DNA of 64,000 nucleotides from Poecilobothrus nobilitatus (GCA_947095535.1 OX352772.1:315342018-315406017); one strand, 5' to 3'. Numbered from the stretch's first letter, positions 23,701 through 37,167 are shown. Numbers and translations are program-made. Notes: generated from the letters alone by a model not told the origin.

Positions 23701-26700
23701 TTTACACAAAGAATAACGAAATATACCGAGATTTGGAACAATTGTATTAAAAATAAATTATAATAACTAGTTTGATTAAAATACTAACAAAATTAACATA
23801 TTATGACTAATAAAACTTTAAAGTCCTGGTTTTATTGAAGTTTTGCCTTCGTTCATTCCATAACTTAACTGTAAACTATCTTCAAATATGCTTTTAATTT
23901 AATAAAAAAAGATCGCCCAGTGTCACATATTATAATAAATGTCGCTGTTTTCTTCCTTATCTTTTTTTTTTTCTGCTTACCTTACAAGGTAATTTTTTCT
24001 GTCTCGTTTTAACACTCACACTTGTTCATTCATAGTTAACGAATTGTTTTTTTTTTTTCAGATTAATGTTTTATTTTTGTTTCATTGTTTTTTCTTCTGT
24101 TAAAAAAAGAAAAATTATCTATTTTTTGATTTTTCTTTTTTTGTCTTTTGTTTGCCAGATAACACAAGGTGACAAATTGTGACAATTTTCAGAGTTTGTG
24201 AAAATTCATCATTTTTCGTTGTAATTTTTTTTTGTTTCTGTTCTTTTTGATTTTTTTTTTTTTGAAAAAATTGTTTAGAGAAGAGAAAGTGTGATACAAT
24301 CCCTACCCTACCAAATTTTTTTTTTTTTTTTGTTTATTTAGATATTATAGATTAGATATGAAATGTGAACTTTTTTTATTTTTTTTTTTATTTTGATATA
24401 CACTGATGTTACTGCTGCTAGAGGATTAAAGGTGATTCAGGACAGAACAAAAAATAAAATAAGAAAGCAACGAGAGCATAATAAATTGGTTTCGTTAGTG
24501 AAGCTTTTCAATGTTTTTTTATTTTTTGTTTTTTTTTTTTTTGTTTTATTAGTATCCTTTTCTAACCTTCGTAAACTATATCTCAAATATTGTTTGTATC
24601 TTTCTTTTTTTAAAACAACAGCTGGTACAGATACAATGTAGTAGTGCTGCTGCTGATGTTCTAGTTTTAGGATCCAAGTATTCAATCAAAAAATGTTTGT
24701 GCGTACGTGTGTACTTTTTATTATCTTATTCAATCATTTTTTTAATTTTTTTTTTTGTTAGTATATATCATGAGTGTTGTATTAAAACGAACCAAAATAG
24801 ATACAATTTTTTGAGAATAACAGATATTATATGAAATATAACACATTCAACCAATTACCTGCCTGTACAATCATCAATCTTAGAAACTAAATAGATGAAA
24901 AAATCTAGTGTTATTATTTTGTGGGAACGCTTTTTTTTTTTTATTTTTGGTTATATTATAAAAATTAGAAAATGAGGAAAATGAAATGATCTTTACATCA
25001 TTTTATTTGTTCCTACCACTATTATATACATAATAATATATTTAGATACATACTTTTTTATTAATTGATAATGATCATATAAAAGTAAGAAAAACGATAA
25101 ACCTACTAAAGAAAAGATAAAAAGGTAAAAAATATTAACCTTTCAAGTTAAATTTTGAAATTAAAACTAGAATACTTTAAGGTAGATATGGTTGAAGAAG
25201 GAAATTTAAATCAGTGGATAAACTAGTGGAAATGAAAAATTAAATATTGATCTTAACAAATCTTCTCAAAAAAATAAAACAGAATTGCCAACAGTACAAA
25301 GATCGAAGTAGAGAAAGAAAACAATTTTAAAAAAAACCAAACTTATATTAAGGCAAGAAAATCTGCTTCACCTTAAAAATATCTCATTCTTATAATTAAA
25401 GAGTCATGGACGTTTTACTTTGTAGAAATTTGTATGAAAAATGTCTGCAGTATGTATTTAACGCAATGTTGCAATTTGGGGCTATAAATTGAGTAAAACT
25501 CTTTTTTATACAAGGTTATTATTTATAGATGTGTATTGTTTTACAGATAAATAATAAATATTATGTATTTTGATTTTAACAATTTTTTAATTCCTTTACC
25601 GCAAGCAAATACGACTTAACCCTATTTAGTTAAGAAAGAAAAAGTATTAAAATAAAGTCGAACTAAACATACCCTTTAAATAGTACAAGGGTTAATAACT
25701 TGGGTTACAAGGGTTACATTTGTTTAAAGGGTGAATAAAAGTTTTATTTCGAATATATTATGTACATATATTATAATACTTACATACATATCATATACTA
25801 TAATATAAATATCCTCGTACACAAATTAGTATCCTTTTTCTTTAGTTTTTTTTTCTGCTCCAATGACTTTTTTTTCGCTCTCAGTCTTTTTTCTTCTATG
25901 CTTAACGTTTAGAATTGGTCGAAGAAATGCGGTAAAAGGATATACTTTAGGTGCATAACATATATTATATAAGTACATCTTTAAAAAAAATAAAAAGATA
26001 AAATGAGATATTGAATGTAGTACACCTAAAAAGGATAAAAAAATAAAAAAAGGACATGATTTTAATATTCTTATGTAATTTTTTTCCATCTTTTCTCTTA
26101 TTGATGTTCTTTAGATATACGTACACAAACATTTGATCCCATGTTTATGTTCTTGTAGTTCGGTATGTTGTGACCTTTTTTTGTTTTTGTTTGCTGTTAT
26201 TGAGGAATATCATCAGTTGTTCTTATTTTTTTTGTTTTTATTAATGTTTTTTTAGTACACTTTAAAAAAAAAAAAATATTTAATTTTGATTTTTGAAAAA
26301 ATATAGTCTACCTTGCCTATTCTATAATTCAGTTTTTTTGGTGTATTTTCTAGAATAGTTAAAAGTCCTGCTATTTTAGCATATCAATTGTTATTAATGG
26401 TCATTCAAAATTCAAAGTCATTCTATTGAAATTAAAATGTAATATAATTTGAATTTCTTATTTATTTAATAATTATTTTTGAATATTGCGTATTACATAC
26501 ACTGAATTACGCAATATGTTAAATGTTGGTTAAAACCTCCTCTGCCACTTTCGTATACTTCAAAAATGTTCATAAGATCATTTCTTAATTGCATACTTTT
26601 AGGATAATAATTGTATTATAATGTTTTTCAAGTGCTTCAATAAAAAATTACTATTATAATTTAAAGTGTGCATACTGTTACCATTTTAACAATATAAAAT

Positions 26701-28713
26701 TGATATTAATTTTTATATTATTCTGTTATTTTATTTTTAGTTATTGAGTAAATACCACAACTAAAGTATAATATAACATTTAAGTCTTATAATAGTAAAA
26801 GTCAAACGAAAAAAAAGGTAACAGGGAATAACTAGTTGTAGTAAAAATTGAGGTTAAGAAAATTATTTTTGTAAACATTTTTGCTTTCTTGTTAAATATC
26901 AATTCTCTACAAAGAAGAAAACAACATCAAAAACAAGATATTTATTTTTTAAATGAAAATTGAGTGTCAATATCCGTGAGGTTTGAGGTTTTTTTGCCTT
27001 TCTCTGTTTTTTTTTTTTTTTTGCTTTGTTTTTCTTTTTGGGGTTTTAAAAATAGAAATTAAATAGTTATATACATATACATTCTTTTAGATATTCATAT
27101 ACAAAATAATATATTGTAATACTAAATAGTATTTCTATCTCATGAAATATATGAAGCTAAAAAAATAATTATGTAGAACGAACGATTTAAAATAAAACTA
27201 TTTAAGGAAGGGATTAATAGAACAAAATTTAAGTGATTTTCAGAACACTTCAAAACAATTTGTTAGGAAATCTTTACGAAAGTGTTTTTAGTTGGTTTTT
27301 TGGTTAGATTTTTTACTCAATTATTAGTACTTAGTAATAACTATATAGGACATCCTAATTGAATCAATTAATTATAGAAATTTTTAGGATTTTTTCTTTA
27401 AAACAAATTTTTATTTTAAAGTTTAATATACAGTTTTTATTGGAAATTAGACTTTAAAAATATGAGCCTTCATAATAATACTTATACATATAAGTTACGC
27501 AATTTTATAGTTTAAAATAAATATCTATATACATTACATAATGTAGGTACCTAAAATTACATGATAATTATTTCTCTTAGCATTTCATGTAGGTAAGTAA
27601 TTTCCTTTTACCTCCGTCAAACTTTCCAGTTTTTAGTTCTGCATATTTCGAAAATTTTAGTTCCCCTAACTGTTAATATAAATAAGCTATAAGAATATAT
27701 ATTTTTCATCTTGATTTATAAATCGTGTCGTTTGTTTCGTATAGAAAATTATTTAAATAAAGGACAAACTTTTCAAGCTCTTGCTGCAAACGGATTGGAC
27801 TATATAAAAAGATGTTCCAAATTATTGTTTCAATGAAATCTATTTATAGTTTAAATGGAATTACTTTATTTTAAATGGGGTTGCCAATTGATCATCGGAA
27901 GCATACATAAATATACATACGGATGGATAGACGGAGAAGCAGATTAATTGACAGATGAAATGACGGCTACGAGAGAAAAAAGCAAACTGACACGCAGACA
28001 GGCAGATAAAAAATTAAATGTTAAATATTTTTAAAAAGTAAAAGTGCAACTTGTAATTTGATTTAACTGACATTTGACATTTAAAAGAGTTTCTTTTTTT
28101 AAAGGATGAAAACGGCTATCAAGGGTCTGTGTAGAGAACATAAAAAAGATTAATTATTAAATGACACTAGGTGTTTATAAAAACAAAATTGTAGAATTAA
28201 AGGAATTGTAAAAGAAAAGTATGTGCCAATTCAAAATCATTTAAAATTAAAGACAATTTGAAAGATAGGTATTATTATTAAATTTAAGAAGATTTAACAT
28301 TATTATTTTTAACTTCAGTTTCTAAATTAATGTTGAGTTGTTTATTATGGCCATTTCTCGCATATATTGTACTAGGACTTGAAACTAGAACTTCATTCTT
28401 GTACTTTTCGAAAACCCTTGATTTTAGCAATATATTTTGCGCTTTAATATCTTCCGAATTTAAAATTTATGATTGTTAATAAATTATTAGGAGTAAAATC
28501 AGTATTAACATAATGCATATTTTTATAGCACTTTTATGCCAAATTTATTTTAACAGCCAAAAAACTAGTTTATTTTAGCATTATTCAGCAACGATTACGA
28601 CAATAGTGGTTCAATTTTATTTATACGGCAACTATTATTTTTTGTCAATTGTCACTTTTTGTAAACATTAAAAATAATATTTTGACACATTAATAAAGTA
28701 TTCTATTATTTTC
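23701..28713. other. AT-rich DNA with long poly-pyrimidine tracts; no supported gene
   Basis: From about 23940 to 24760 the + strand is dominated by T and TC runs. Frames at 24393-24685 and 25826-26089 are open on both strands or low-complexity and show no domain. A GACA/GACG-rich patch at about 27919-28012 (GGATGGATAGACGG, GACACGCAGACAGGCAGA) may be a relic of a GTCY-type repeat. No exon could be defended. Confidence 0.5.
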
Positions 28714-29039
28714 TTATTATACCCGTATGAACTATGTTCAAGGGTATAATAAATTTGCCATTACGTTTGTGACACCTTAAAGGAGCCGAGCTAGATATAG
28801 TGTCAAAGGTATGGATCGGCTCAGAATCGAATTCTGAGTCGATTAAGCCATGTACGTCCGTCCGTCCCCCCGCACGATAACTCAAAAATAAAGCAGGTAG
28901 AAGGCTGAAATTTTTTTTACGTCACTTTTGCAAAATTGTTAGTTTTACTATTTAAATCCAACATTTTCGGCCGGCGGGTTCGAGTAGCTGCCATACAACT
29001 TCTTTCTTTATATAGCAATAACTCAGTATCTATTCAAGC

Positions 29040-29690
29040 TAGGTTTCTGAAATTTTGCAAATGATAATCAAGTTTTATGGCAACAACTTTTGTAAAATTT
29101 GGTTGTGTTGGTGCGGCGGATTCGGCTAGCTGCCTTACAACTTCTCCGTTTAAATGAGAATAACTCAGTGTTCATTGAAGCTAGGAATCTGAAATTTAGT
29201 AAAGAGATGTCGAGTTACATGCCAACAACTTTTGTAAAATTTGGTTGGTCTAGAGCAGCCGGTTCAGGCTTCTTGAACCTCTTGGAAGTTAATAAAGCTA
29301 GGCGTCTGAAATTTTGCGAATGATGATCAAGTTTAATGGCAACAACTTCTGTAAAATTTGGTTGTGTTGGTGTGGCGGGTTCGGGTAGCTGCCATACAAC
29401 TTCTCCGTTTAAATGAGAATAACTCAGTGTTTATTGAAGCTGGGAATCTGAAATTTAGTAAAGAGGTGTCGAGTTACATGCCAACAACTTTTGTAAAATT
29501 TGGTTCATATAGAGCAGCCGGTTCAGGCTTCTTGCACCTCTGGGAAGTTAATAAAGCTAGGCGTCTGAAATCTTGCAAATGATGATCAAGTTTTATGGCA
29601 ACAACTTCTGCAAAATTTGGTTGCGGTGGTGCGCCGGGTTCGGGTAGCTGCCATACAACTTCTCTTTTTAAATGAAAATAACTCAGTGTC
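29040..29690 (+). repeat. 259-bp tandem units in family B copy 2
   Basis: Two full units with exact 259-bp spacing (29099, 29358) plus a partial unit, each with two half-units of about 130 bp ending GTAAAATTTGGTT. They are the same units, in reverse orientation, as at 5700-6560. A 74-residue frame appears in each but does not run on into the next unit. Confidence 0.85.
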
Positions 29691-30600
29691 CGTCCGCACG
29701 ATAACTCAAAAAATAGAGGAGGTAGGAGGCTGATTTTTTTTTACGTCACTTTTGCAAAATTGTTAGTTTTACTATTTAACTCCAGCATTTTCGGCCGCCG
29801 GGTTGGAGTAGCTGCCATACAACTTCTTTCTTTAAATGGAAATAACCCAGTGTCTATTCAATCTAGGTATCTGAAATTTGCGAATGATGATCCAGTTTTA
29901 TGGCAATAACTTCTGTAAAATTTGGTTGTGATGATATGACAGGTTCGGGTAGTTGCCATACAACTTCTCTTTTCAAATGAAAAGAACTCAGTGTCCGTCC
30001 GCACTATAACTCAAAAAATAGAGGAGCTAGGAGGCTGAAAATTTTTTTACGTTACTTTTGTAAAATTGTTAGTTTTGCTATTTAACTCCAGCATTTTCGG
30101 CCCCCGGGTTCGAGTAGATGCCATACAACGTCTTTCTTTAAATGGAAATAACCCAGTGTCTGTTCAATCTAGGTATCTGAAATTTTGCGAATTATGATCA
30201 AGTTTTATGGCAACAGCTTCTGCAAAATTTGGTTGCGGTGGTGCGCCGGGTTCGGGTAGCTGCCATACAACTTCTCTTTTTAAATGAAAATAACTCAGTG
30301 TCCGTCAGCATGATACCTCAAAAAATAAAGGAGCTAGGAGGCTGATATTTTTTTTACGTCACTTTTGCAAAATTGTTAGTTTTGCTATTTAACTCCAGCA
30401 TTTTCGGCGGCGGGTTGGAGTAGCTGCCATGCAACTTCTTTCTTTAAATGGAAATAACCCAGTGTCTATTCAATCTAGGTATCTGAAATTTTGCGAATGA
30501 TGATCCAGTTTTATGGCAATAACTTCTGTAAAATTTGGTTGTGATGATATGACAAGTTCGGGTAGTTGCCATACAACTTCTCTTTTTAAATGAAAATAAC
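29690..30600 (+). repeat. second tandem array, about 295-307 bp units, in family B copy 2
   Basis: GTGTCCGTCCGCACGATAAC-type starts occur at 29696, 29991 and 30298. Each is followed by AGGAGGCTGA, TTTTACGTCACTTTTGCAAA, a CAGCATTTTCGG motif and TGATGATATGACAGGTTCGG-like or equivalent words. This larger unit contains part of the 259-bp material plus the GTCC-containing segment of the element head, so it arose by a second round of tandem duplication. Confidence 0.8.
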
Positions 30601-30924
30601 TCAGTGTCTATTGAATCTAGCTATCTGAAATTTAGTGAAAAAGTGTCGAGTTGCATGCCAAAAACTTTTGTAAAATTTGATTGGTCTAAAGCAGCCGGTT
30701 TAGGCTTCTTGCATTTCTTGGAACTTAATGAAGCTAGGTGCAATAGATTCGGGTAGCTGTCATACAACTCCACAATTTACATAAATATATCTCTCTAGTT
30801 CGGTACTAAAACATCTGAATGTTTTTAAAAGATGATCAAGTTTTATAGAAATAGGATATATTACGTTCATACGGGTATCCCAGAGTTGACACAGTCTACT
30901 CTACTGCACTATTCCTCGTTTTTT

Positions 30925-31972
30925 GCATAGAATACATAGAATACAATATTTACATACATGGAGTATTATCAGGTTATAATAAATTAATATTAGGTATTTC
31001 GAAAAAGATTAATTCTATTACTTTCCCTCTTAACTCTTCTAATACTTGTGTTGATTTAGTACAAAATGCAAACACCTATAGTGTGATTGTCATAACATTA
31101 AATTTTTTACAGATAATCAAGTGTGAAGTACGATGTAGTTGGGAAACATTTGATATATACTATTCGGAGTTTTTATATTAAAAAAACAAATGCCATAAAC
31201 TATTGTACAGTACGATATGTTAGCAAACACTCTAAGAATAATAATACTTGTTTTCCAAACTAACGATAACACAATTCCATAATATTTAGCGTATAGTTAA
31301 ATTAAACATACGAAAAACTGAAACTAATTATATTTTTTTATTTAATCTTTATCCACACATAATATAGTATAGGCGGAGAGAGATAAAAAAAAAAAAAATA
31401 AAAATTTAATTCAAAAAGAAAAAAATATTTTCAAGTCTGACAGAATAACAAAAATCAAGAATGATTGAAACGTTTTTTTTTAATAACCCTTTTAGTTGTC
31501 CCTTATACACGAGGAACAATTTTTTGTCCTTGATTTGTTTTTTTTTTCTTGTTTTTTATTTTTACTGATTCAAGTCAAACAGATTTTAGTTTTTCCATAG
31601 AAAAAATTTGATATGAAAAAAAATCTCATTTAAGGAATTTCACGTTTCGGAAATTCCTAAAATTTATTCAAATGTAAAAAAACGTTGTAAAATTGAAACA
31701 AAATAACAGTAGGTATTTACGGTCTGCTACATTTTGCAAATTTACGCAAATTTTCGCTTCTCTTTTAAAAACGAAACAAAAACAATTCAAAACAAATATT
31801 TCTGAAAAGGTTTCGGTCTGATTATTTTTTTTTTTTATATTTTATCTTTTATTGTTATTATAAATAAAATTGAAATGAAGTCTCGCCATGACTGTGAATT
31901 TTATCTGTATAGTGTATACGTTTTATGTTAAGAAAAAAACATTTGAACAAAAAACAAAATCTAGTTTAAGAT
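30925..31972. other. AT-rich DNA, nothing recognised
   Basis: Low-complexity spacer between the family B and family C elements. No frame, RNA gene or repeat was recognised. Confidence 0.6.
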
Positions 31973-33275
31973 TTTTTTAGCACATTTCCAAAAAAAATTT
32001 GAAAAAATGTTCTTATTAGTTTCACTCTGTCCGTTCGTCTGTCCGCCCGTCCGTCTGTTTACAAAACTTCTACACCGTTAAAGATAGAGAAAAAAATGAG
32101 TAGGTCTCATAAAAAAATAAATTTTGTGGAATAACTTTTTCATGTAGCCTTATCTATGACAGAGCTACAGCTCCTCAAACTTCGAAAAAGCCCTATTTTT
32201 AAATACGTATATATCAGGTTCTGCTTAACATTTTTTCAATCTGAAAACGTCATTCGACAGGTACTTTTTTTAATAATATATAATAATTAATATCAAAATT
32301 ATACAATTTTTTTTAATTTACTATTTAAATTTACCGTTACGTGAAAACCAAATTTTGCATGATTTTTCTACTTTCATAACTCCGGCACGCTTTTAGATAG
32401 AGGCTTGAAATTTTGCGGCAAGAAAGAACTTTTAGAATTAATAAGTTTGTTCAGATAAATTTTTTGCGGCACCCTCTGTTTATGAGTTATTAGGGCTCAA
32501 AAATTGAAAATTTGTATTTTTAAACACCTGTAGCTTAGGAACCTGTACACATTTTACTTCGAAAAGATATAAAAAGTAAAGCTACAATAATATATTTTAA
32601 CGTGTGGTAAAGGTTTATTTTAGTTACATAGAGTTCCAGAGTTACAGCTCTTCAAAATTGCGAAAAGGCCCCATTTTCAGATGTATATATCTCAGGCTCT
32701 GCGTAATAATTTTGCAATCTAAAACCGCCAAAAGACCGAAAATGTTATAATCTAAATAAAGCAATATTAAAATTATTCAATATTTTGTAATTTATTATTT
32801 AAATTTACCGTTATGTGAAAACCACATTTTGCATGAAATTTCTTTTTTCATAACTCCCGTACGCCTTTAGATAGAGGATTGAAATTTTGAGACAAGAAAG
32901 AACTTTTAGAAATAGTATAAGTTTTTTTAAAAAAATTTTTTACACTACCCCCTGTTTAAGAGCTATTAGGGCTGTAAAATTGAAAATTGGCTATTTTTAG
33001 ACACCTGCAACTTAAGCACCTGTACAAATTTTTCTTCAGCAAGACATAAAAATGGAAGCTCCATTAATATATTTTTACGCTTGTTAACGGTTTTTCTTAG
33101 TTATATAAGGTTCCGGACACACAGCCCCTCCCTCAAAATTCCAGAAAAGTCCTATTTTCACGTTTTTTTCTTATAACATGAAATTTTCAAATTTTTGTGC
33201 ATGTCACAATTCTAAACAGTTTGGAAATGTGCGCCTTTAAAAACCGTTGGTTTACATTCTGCCTTGTTTTTTTTT
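31973..33275 (+). mobile_element. family C Helentron-like repeat, two-unit copy
   Basis: The longest copy, about 1.3 kb. The 5' end TTTAGCACATTTCCAAAA is followed by GTTTCACTCTGTCCG and further GTCY words to about 32060. The 3' end has TTTGGAAATGTGC (33221-33233), an inverted copy of GCACATTTCCAAA at the 5' end, then the AAACC/GGTTT hairpin and CATTCTGCCTTGTTTTTTT. Two tandem cores of about 475 bp lie between. There is no coding frame. The subterminal inverted repeat, GTCY run, tandem core and end hairpin parallel family B. Confidence 0.85.
32150..33107 (+). repeat. two tandem cores of about 475 bp inside the family C element
   Basis: Matching landmarks are AAATTTACCGTTA at 32327 and 32801, CACCTG at 32525 and 33002, and GTTCC(A/G)G near 32628 and 33112, giving a period of 474-484 bp. 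Other copies (13784, 59774) have one core, so unit number varies within the family. Confidence 0.85.
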
Positions 33276-34578
33276 AGTTTTAAAGAAATGTAAACTAATT
33301 TAAAAAAAAAAAGCTATAGTAATTTTACATATATATACAGACCTACACATAACTAAAATTTATTCAAAATCTAAAGTGATAGTAAATTTGAGAACGTTTA
33401 GCATATTTAAATTTTCAGTTTAGAAATTCGACGGAGGGAATTAGATTTGTTTAATTGAAACGTATTTCATACATATCGCGGTTGACAAATTTTGATTTTA
33501 CTTTAAGTATCTCAAATAAAAGTAAAGTGTTAGCTATTAAGTTGAAGTTTATATTATTTTTTCTTGAAGCATTTTACCTAAAATGTTTAGTTTGGTTTTA
33601 AGATTTCAACATTAAATTATTTTCATAGTTTTAAAAGCGTTTTAATGATATTTTAAGAAGTTTTTTAAAATCTGATTTTTCTCAATTCCTTTAAAACTTT
33701 TTTTTTGTAATTTTTTAAAAAAAAAAATTGACTTTTAAAAAAGGTCTCTTTTAATGTGATGAAAAAAAAAACAATTAACTGGATTGCTTGTACCAATAAA
33801 TTAGCAATTACATCTTATTGTGAATAATAATTTTATTAATTTTTTTTAAAGTAAATGTTAATATTTTTACTTTATATTTTGTTAACTGTTCACCAACTTC
33901 TTAACGAATGATGATTTTTTGTTTTTGTTAAATAACTCAATAATCAAAAAAAAAAAATTTATTTTGAAATAAATTTAAGTAAATTTGCACTTTTTTTGAT
34001 AGTCGGTAGCTATTATTGGATCGACCTTTTCTTCGGCTTCCTTGGAGATTACAATATAGGTCTATTCTGGTTACATTTTCTGTATGTTACGTCAAAGTTT
34101 GGTCTATTCACATCCACTTTCGGAGTTTGATTTGACTCATTATTGTTAAATTGTGCTTTTTTTTCAGTTACTGTAATCATAATAATTTGCTATTTGCACA
34201 TACTGTAATCATTATAACGGTAAAAGAGTAGAAGGTTATACAAATTCATTCAAAATCTGATTTTTTTGGAAAACTGCATTTTTATTTTTTTTAATTTTTA
34301 AGAAAGAGATAGTAATATAGTTTTTTTTTCAAATACGATTTAATTGCCGTTATCTAAAAAACTTCAAAAAAAAAAACTGACTTTTAATGTATTGTAGGGG
34401 ATATTTTTTTTTTTGGCAATATGTGACTTATACTTATTCAAAGTCAGGTCATTAAATAAAGCACCATTATGTGATAACTGTATATTAACCAAAATTGGGT
34501 TTGATTTTATGTATATAAGCATATTATGCACAAAACTGCCTTTTTTGCAAGTATAGGTCAAACTTTTTTGTTGTGCGT
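33276..34578. other. AT-rich DNA, no supported gene
   Basis: Homopolymer-rich. At about 34010-34150 the minus strand is open for a short hydrophilic stretch (NESNQTPKVDVNRPNF) with no recognised domain; it is too short to call. Confidence 0.5.
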
Positions 34579-34650
34579 TTTTTTTTTTTTGTTAGTGCCT
34601 TTCGCTGAACCACAAATGAAACAAGGAAATTACACAGCCTTTTCTTTTTT
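34579..34650 (-). mobile_element. SINE 3' fragment (copy 6)
   Basis: Poly-T, GTTAGTGCCTTTCG, a CACAAATGAAACAAGGAAAT segment and TACACAGCC match the tail of the SINE at 51762-51973 in the same orientation. The tRNA-like head is absent. Confidence 0.65.
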
Positions 34651-35828
34651 AAAAAGTGACTAATTTTCGTATGAACTAGGAGCCTATTGGAGAACGACAA
34701 TAAAATGAAATATTAAATAAATCGTCATATTATTGTATAAAAAGAAAAAGAAGAATGAAGTTTTATTTCTGAACTCTGTGCCTGACAAATGATTAACTTA
34801 ATATTCAAACCTATTCAAAACAATTTAAAAAAAAAACACTATTATAAAAAATTATTTTTTATTGAATTTAAATTATTTACATTAAATTAGAGATTTTCAA
34901 TTTATTTCATTTTAAAAAGCAATCTGTATTCTATAGTTATTTTTTTTTCTCTCTCTTTCTCTTTCTTATATAATACAAATAGTCTAAAAAAAATAATATA
35001 GGTGATATGTATAGTCTATAAATTCGATTTATTTGGTAAATTTTTTATCTGAAAGGAAATTTAAAAATACAATTAAATAAAATTTACCAAAATATGTGGT
35101 TATTTTATTTGGTAAAAAATATATATTTTTTTAAACTTTTTATCCCAAAATTTTAACCCCATTAAATCATAGAAAAAAAAAATTTTTTTTTTTTTCAATC
35201 TCTAAATTTAATTAATAACAGTTGAACGGATTACTTTAAAAAAAAAAAAGAATTTTTTTTTTTTTTCAAATTTGGATACTATAAAGCTATTTTTAAAACT
35301 TTAATGTTTTATCAATTTTTTAGTAAATTTATTTTCAAAGGGAAATCATTGAACATTAATTGCCCATATTCTTTTAATTTTATGATAAAATATCTAATGT
35401 TAATAATACCGAAATAAAATATCTAATGTTAATAATACTACAAAATTTTTATAAAAATATATTAGAAGCTTAACGTACCACGGTCCACCAACTTCCAATC
35501 CTCATGTTTGTTTGAGCATTGCAATTTTATATCTTTATAATTAAAAAGCCTGGGTCTAGAATGTTTAAACATGTGCTAAAAATTTAAATGCTAATTATGA
35601 TTTGCATAATTGAAATTACAATAAAATTATAAAAAAATGACGTTTTTTAACTAAAAAATTTACAAAAAATGTTTTACATTGTTATGCAATAATCTTAAGT
35701 ACCTGTGTATACTATTTATTTGTAGTTTTTAAAGATTTTGGTTTTTTTTTTCACTAATCTGAAAACCTACAATGTTAAACACTGAAAACCACCAAAAAAA
35801 TCTCCGTAATATAATAAAATAACATAGA
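34651..35828. other. AT-rich DNA with a small tandem duplication
   Basis: A 25-bp segment containing TATCTAATGTTAATAATAC is duplicated at 35385-35409 and 35414-35438. Otherwise long A/T runs. No gene seen. Confidence 0.6.
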
Positions 35829-36851
35829 AAAATGTAAACTAAAGGTTTTTAAAGAAGTACATTTTTCAAAAGACAATAAAAATAGGTTAGAATAGGGATT
35901 TGTATCAAAATTTCTAAGTTTCTCCGAGTTTTATACATAATGTATGAAAAATAATGAAAAAATGTAGAAATATTTTCTTTAGTTTTAAAATCTCAGTCTT
36001 AAAAAAATCCAGTTTTAAAAAATTCACTAAGGCAACTTCATTCTCTCAAAATTTCAAGGCTCTACTTTTAAGTACATTTTGGATATATAAAGGAAACAAA
36101 ATCTTGTATAATTTCCTTTTCATATAACCCGTAAATTTAAATACTAAATTTGAAAAAATCGTATTTTTCTTTTACATTGATTTATAAAGTTAATATAATT
36201 ATGTTCTGTTGTTTGACGTCTCTATAATATTAAAAAAAATTTAAGTAGAATTTGAGATATAACACAAAATTTATAAAACCAAGAAAAGATATAAATACAA
36301 TATGTAAAAATATAGTATTGGAGTTTTAATTTTTATGTTTTACTTTGCGCAGATGCCTAAATTATAGGTGTTTAAAAATAGGAATTTTTCAACATTTAAT
36401 CCATAATAGGCCTTCAACAAGGGGTGGTCTAAAAATATTTTTGATCTAACTTGAACTAATTTTAAAATCTTTATTTGCGCAAAATTCCAAGACATGCCGA
36501 GATATGAAGGAAGATTCATTCAAGACGGATTGCCGAGATATGAAGGAAGCAAAATCTTCACATAACGGTAAATTTAAATTCTAAATTAAAAAAAAAATGA
36601 ATAATTTTGATAATTTATTAATGTAAAAAGAAATTCTGTCGTATGACGTTTTAGATTGATAAATGTTAAGCACAACTTAAAATATACACATTTAAAATAG
36701 AGCTTTTTCCAAGTTTTAAGGGCTGTATAGTTCCGTAATGGGTAGACCTACAAAAAAAATCGGTTCTACAACATTAATTTTTTTTATGAGACTTACCAAT
36801 GGTTAAAATTTCATTGCGTTGCCATAGAAATTTTGAAAACAGACGGACAGG
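35829..36851 (-). mobile_element. old family C repeat, two-unit copy
   Basis: Minus-strand copy with decayed 3' terminus words (AATGTAAACTAAAGGTTTTT) at the left and an ACAGACGGACAGG remnant of the GTCY run at the right. Core words recur twice (CATAACCCGTAAATTTAAAT near 36124 and CATAACGGTAAATTTAAAT near 36560). The 5' hairpin is lost. A 19-bp segment TGCCGAGATATGAAGGAAG is duplicated at 36495-36513 and 36531-36549 inside it. Confidence 0.7.
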
Positions 36852-37167
36852 AAAACATTGAGGTTTAAATTTAAAATTTCCTTTACGATTATTTTAAAAC
36901 CACCTTTGGTTAAAACGTTATTGCATTAATACGCACTTATGTTTTTCTTACAACTCAACTGAACTGGACCAAAAAAACGAAAAAAAAAATAGAATTTGGA
37001 ATTAACTTTCTAATTAAATTTTACATTATGTATACAACAAATTAAAGAAAAAGTATTTGGGAATTTCAAATAACAGAACAGGGAAGATTTTGATTGAGGG
37101 ATGATATGATCGATTTCCAAATAAAAAATGGTCATTATTAGTAGTTTAGTAATCAGAATAGAATTAG

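Larger units (their letters stand above)
28714..30924 (+). mobile_element. INE-1/DINE-1-like non-autonomous Helentron (family B, copy 2), expanded
   Basis: A 2.2-kb copy. The start hairpin TTATACCC..TGAAC/GTTCA..GGGTATAA lies at 28716-28750. It is followed by TGTGACACCTTAAAGGAGCC, GATCGGCTCAGAATCGAATT, GAGTCGATTAAGCCATGTAC and GTCCGTCCGTCC (28856-28867). The end has TTCATACGGGTATCC, which mirrors ATACCCGTATGAAC at the start (14-bp subterminal inverted repeat), then an AGAGT/ACTCT hairpin and CTATTCCTCGTTTT. Between them lie two kinds of tandem repeat (separate entries). It is non-coding and depends on proteins made elsewhere. No target duplication is expected or seen. Confidence 0.85.

Noticed and set aside
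24393..24685. Opposing 82-residue frames with CTGCTG repeats that might mark an exon
   Set aside because: The middle is a long poly-T tract, both strands are open, and no splice sites or domain could be identified.
28856..30310. Regularly spaced repeats that could suggest a CRISPR array
   Set aside because: Units of 259-307 bp are repeats throughout, with no unique spacers, and sit inside an insect transposon.
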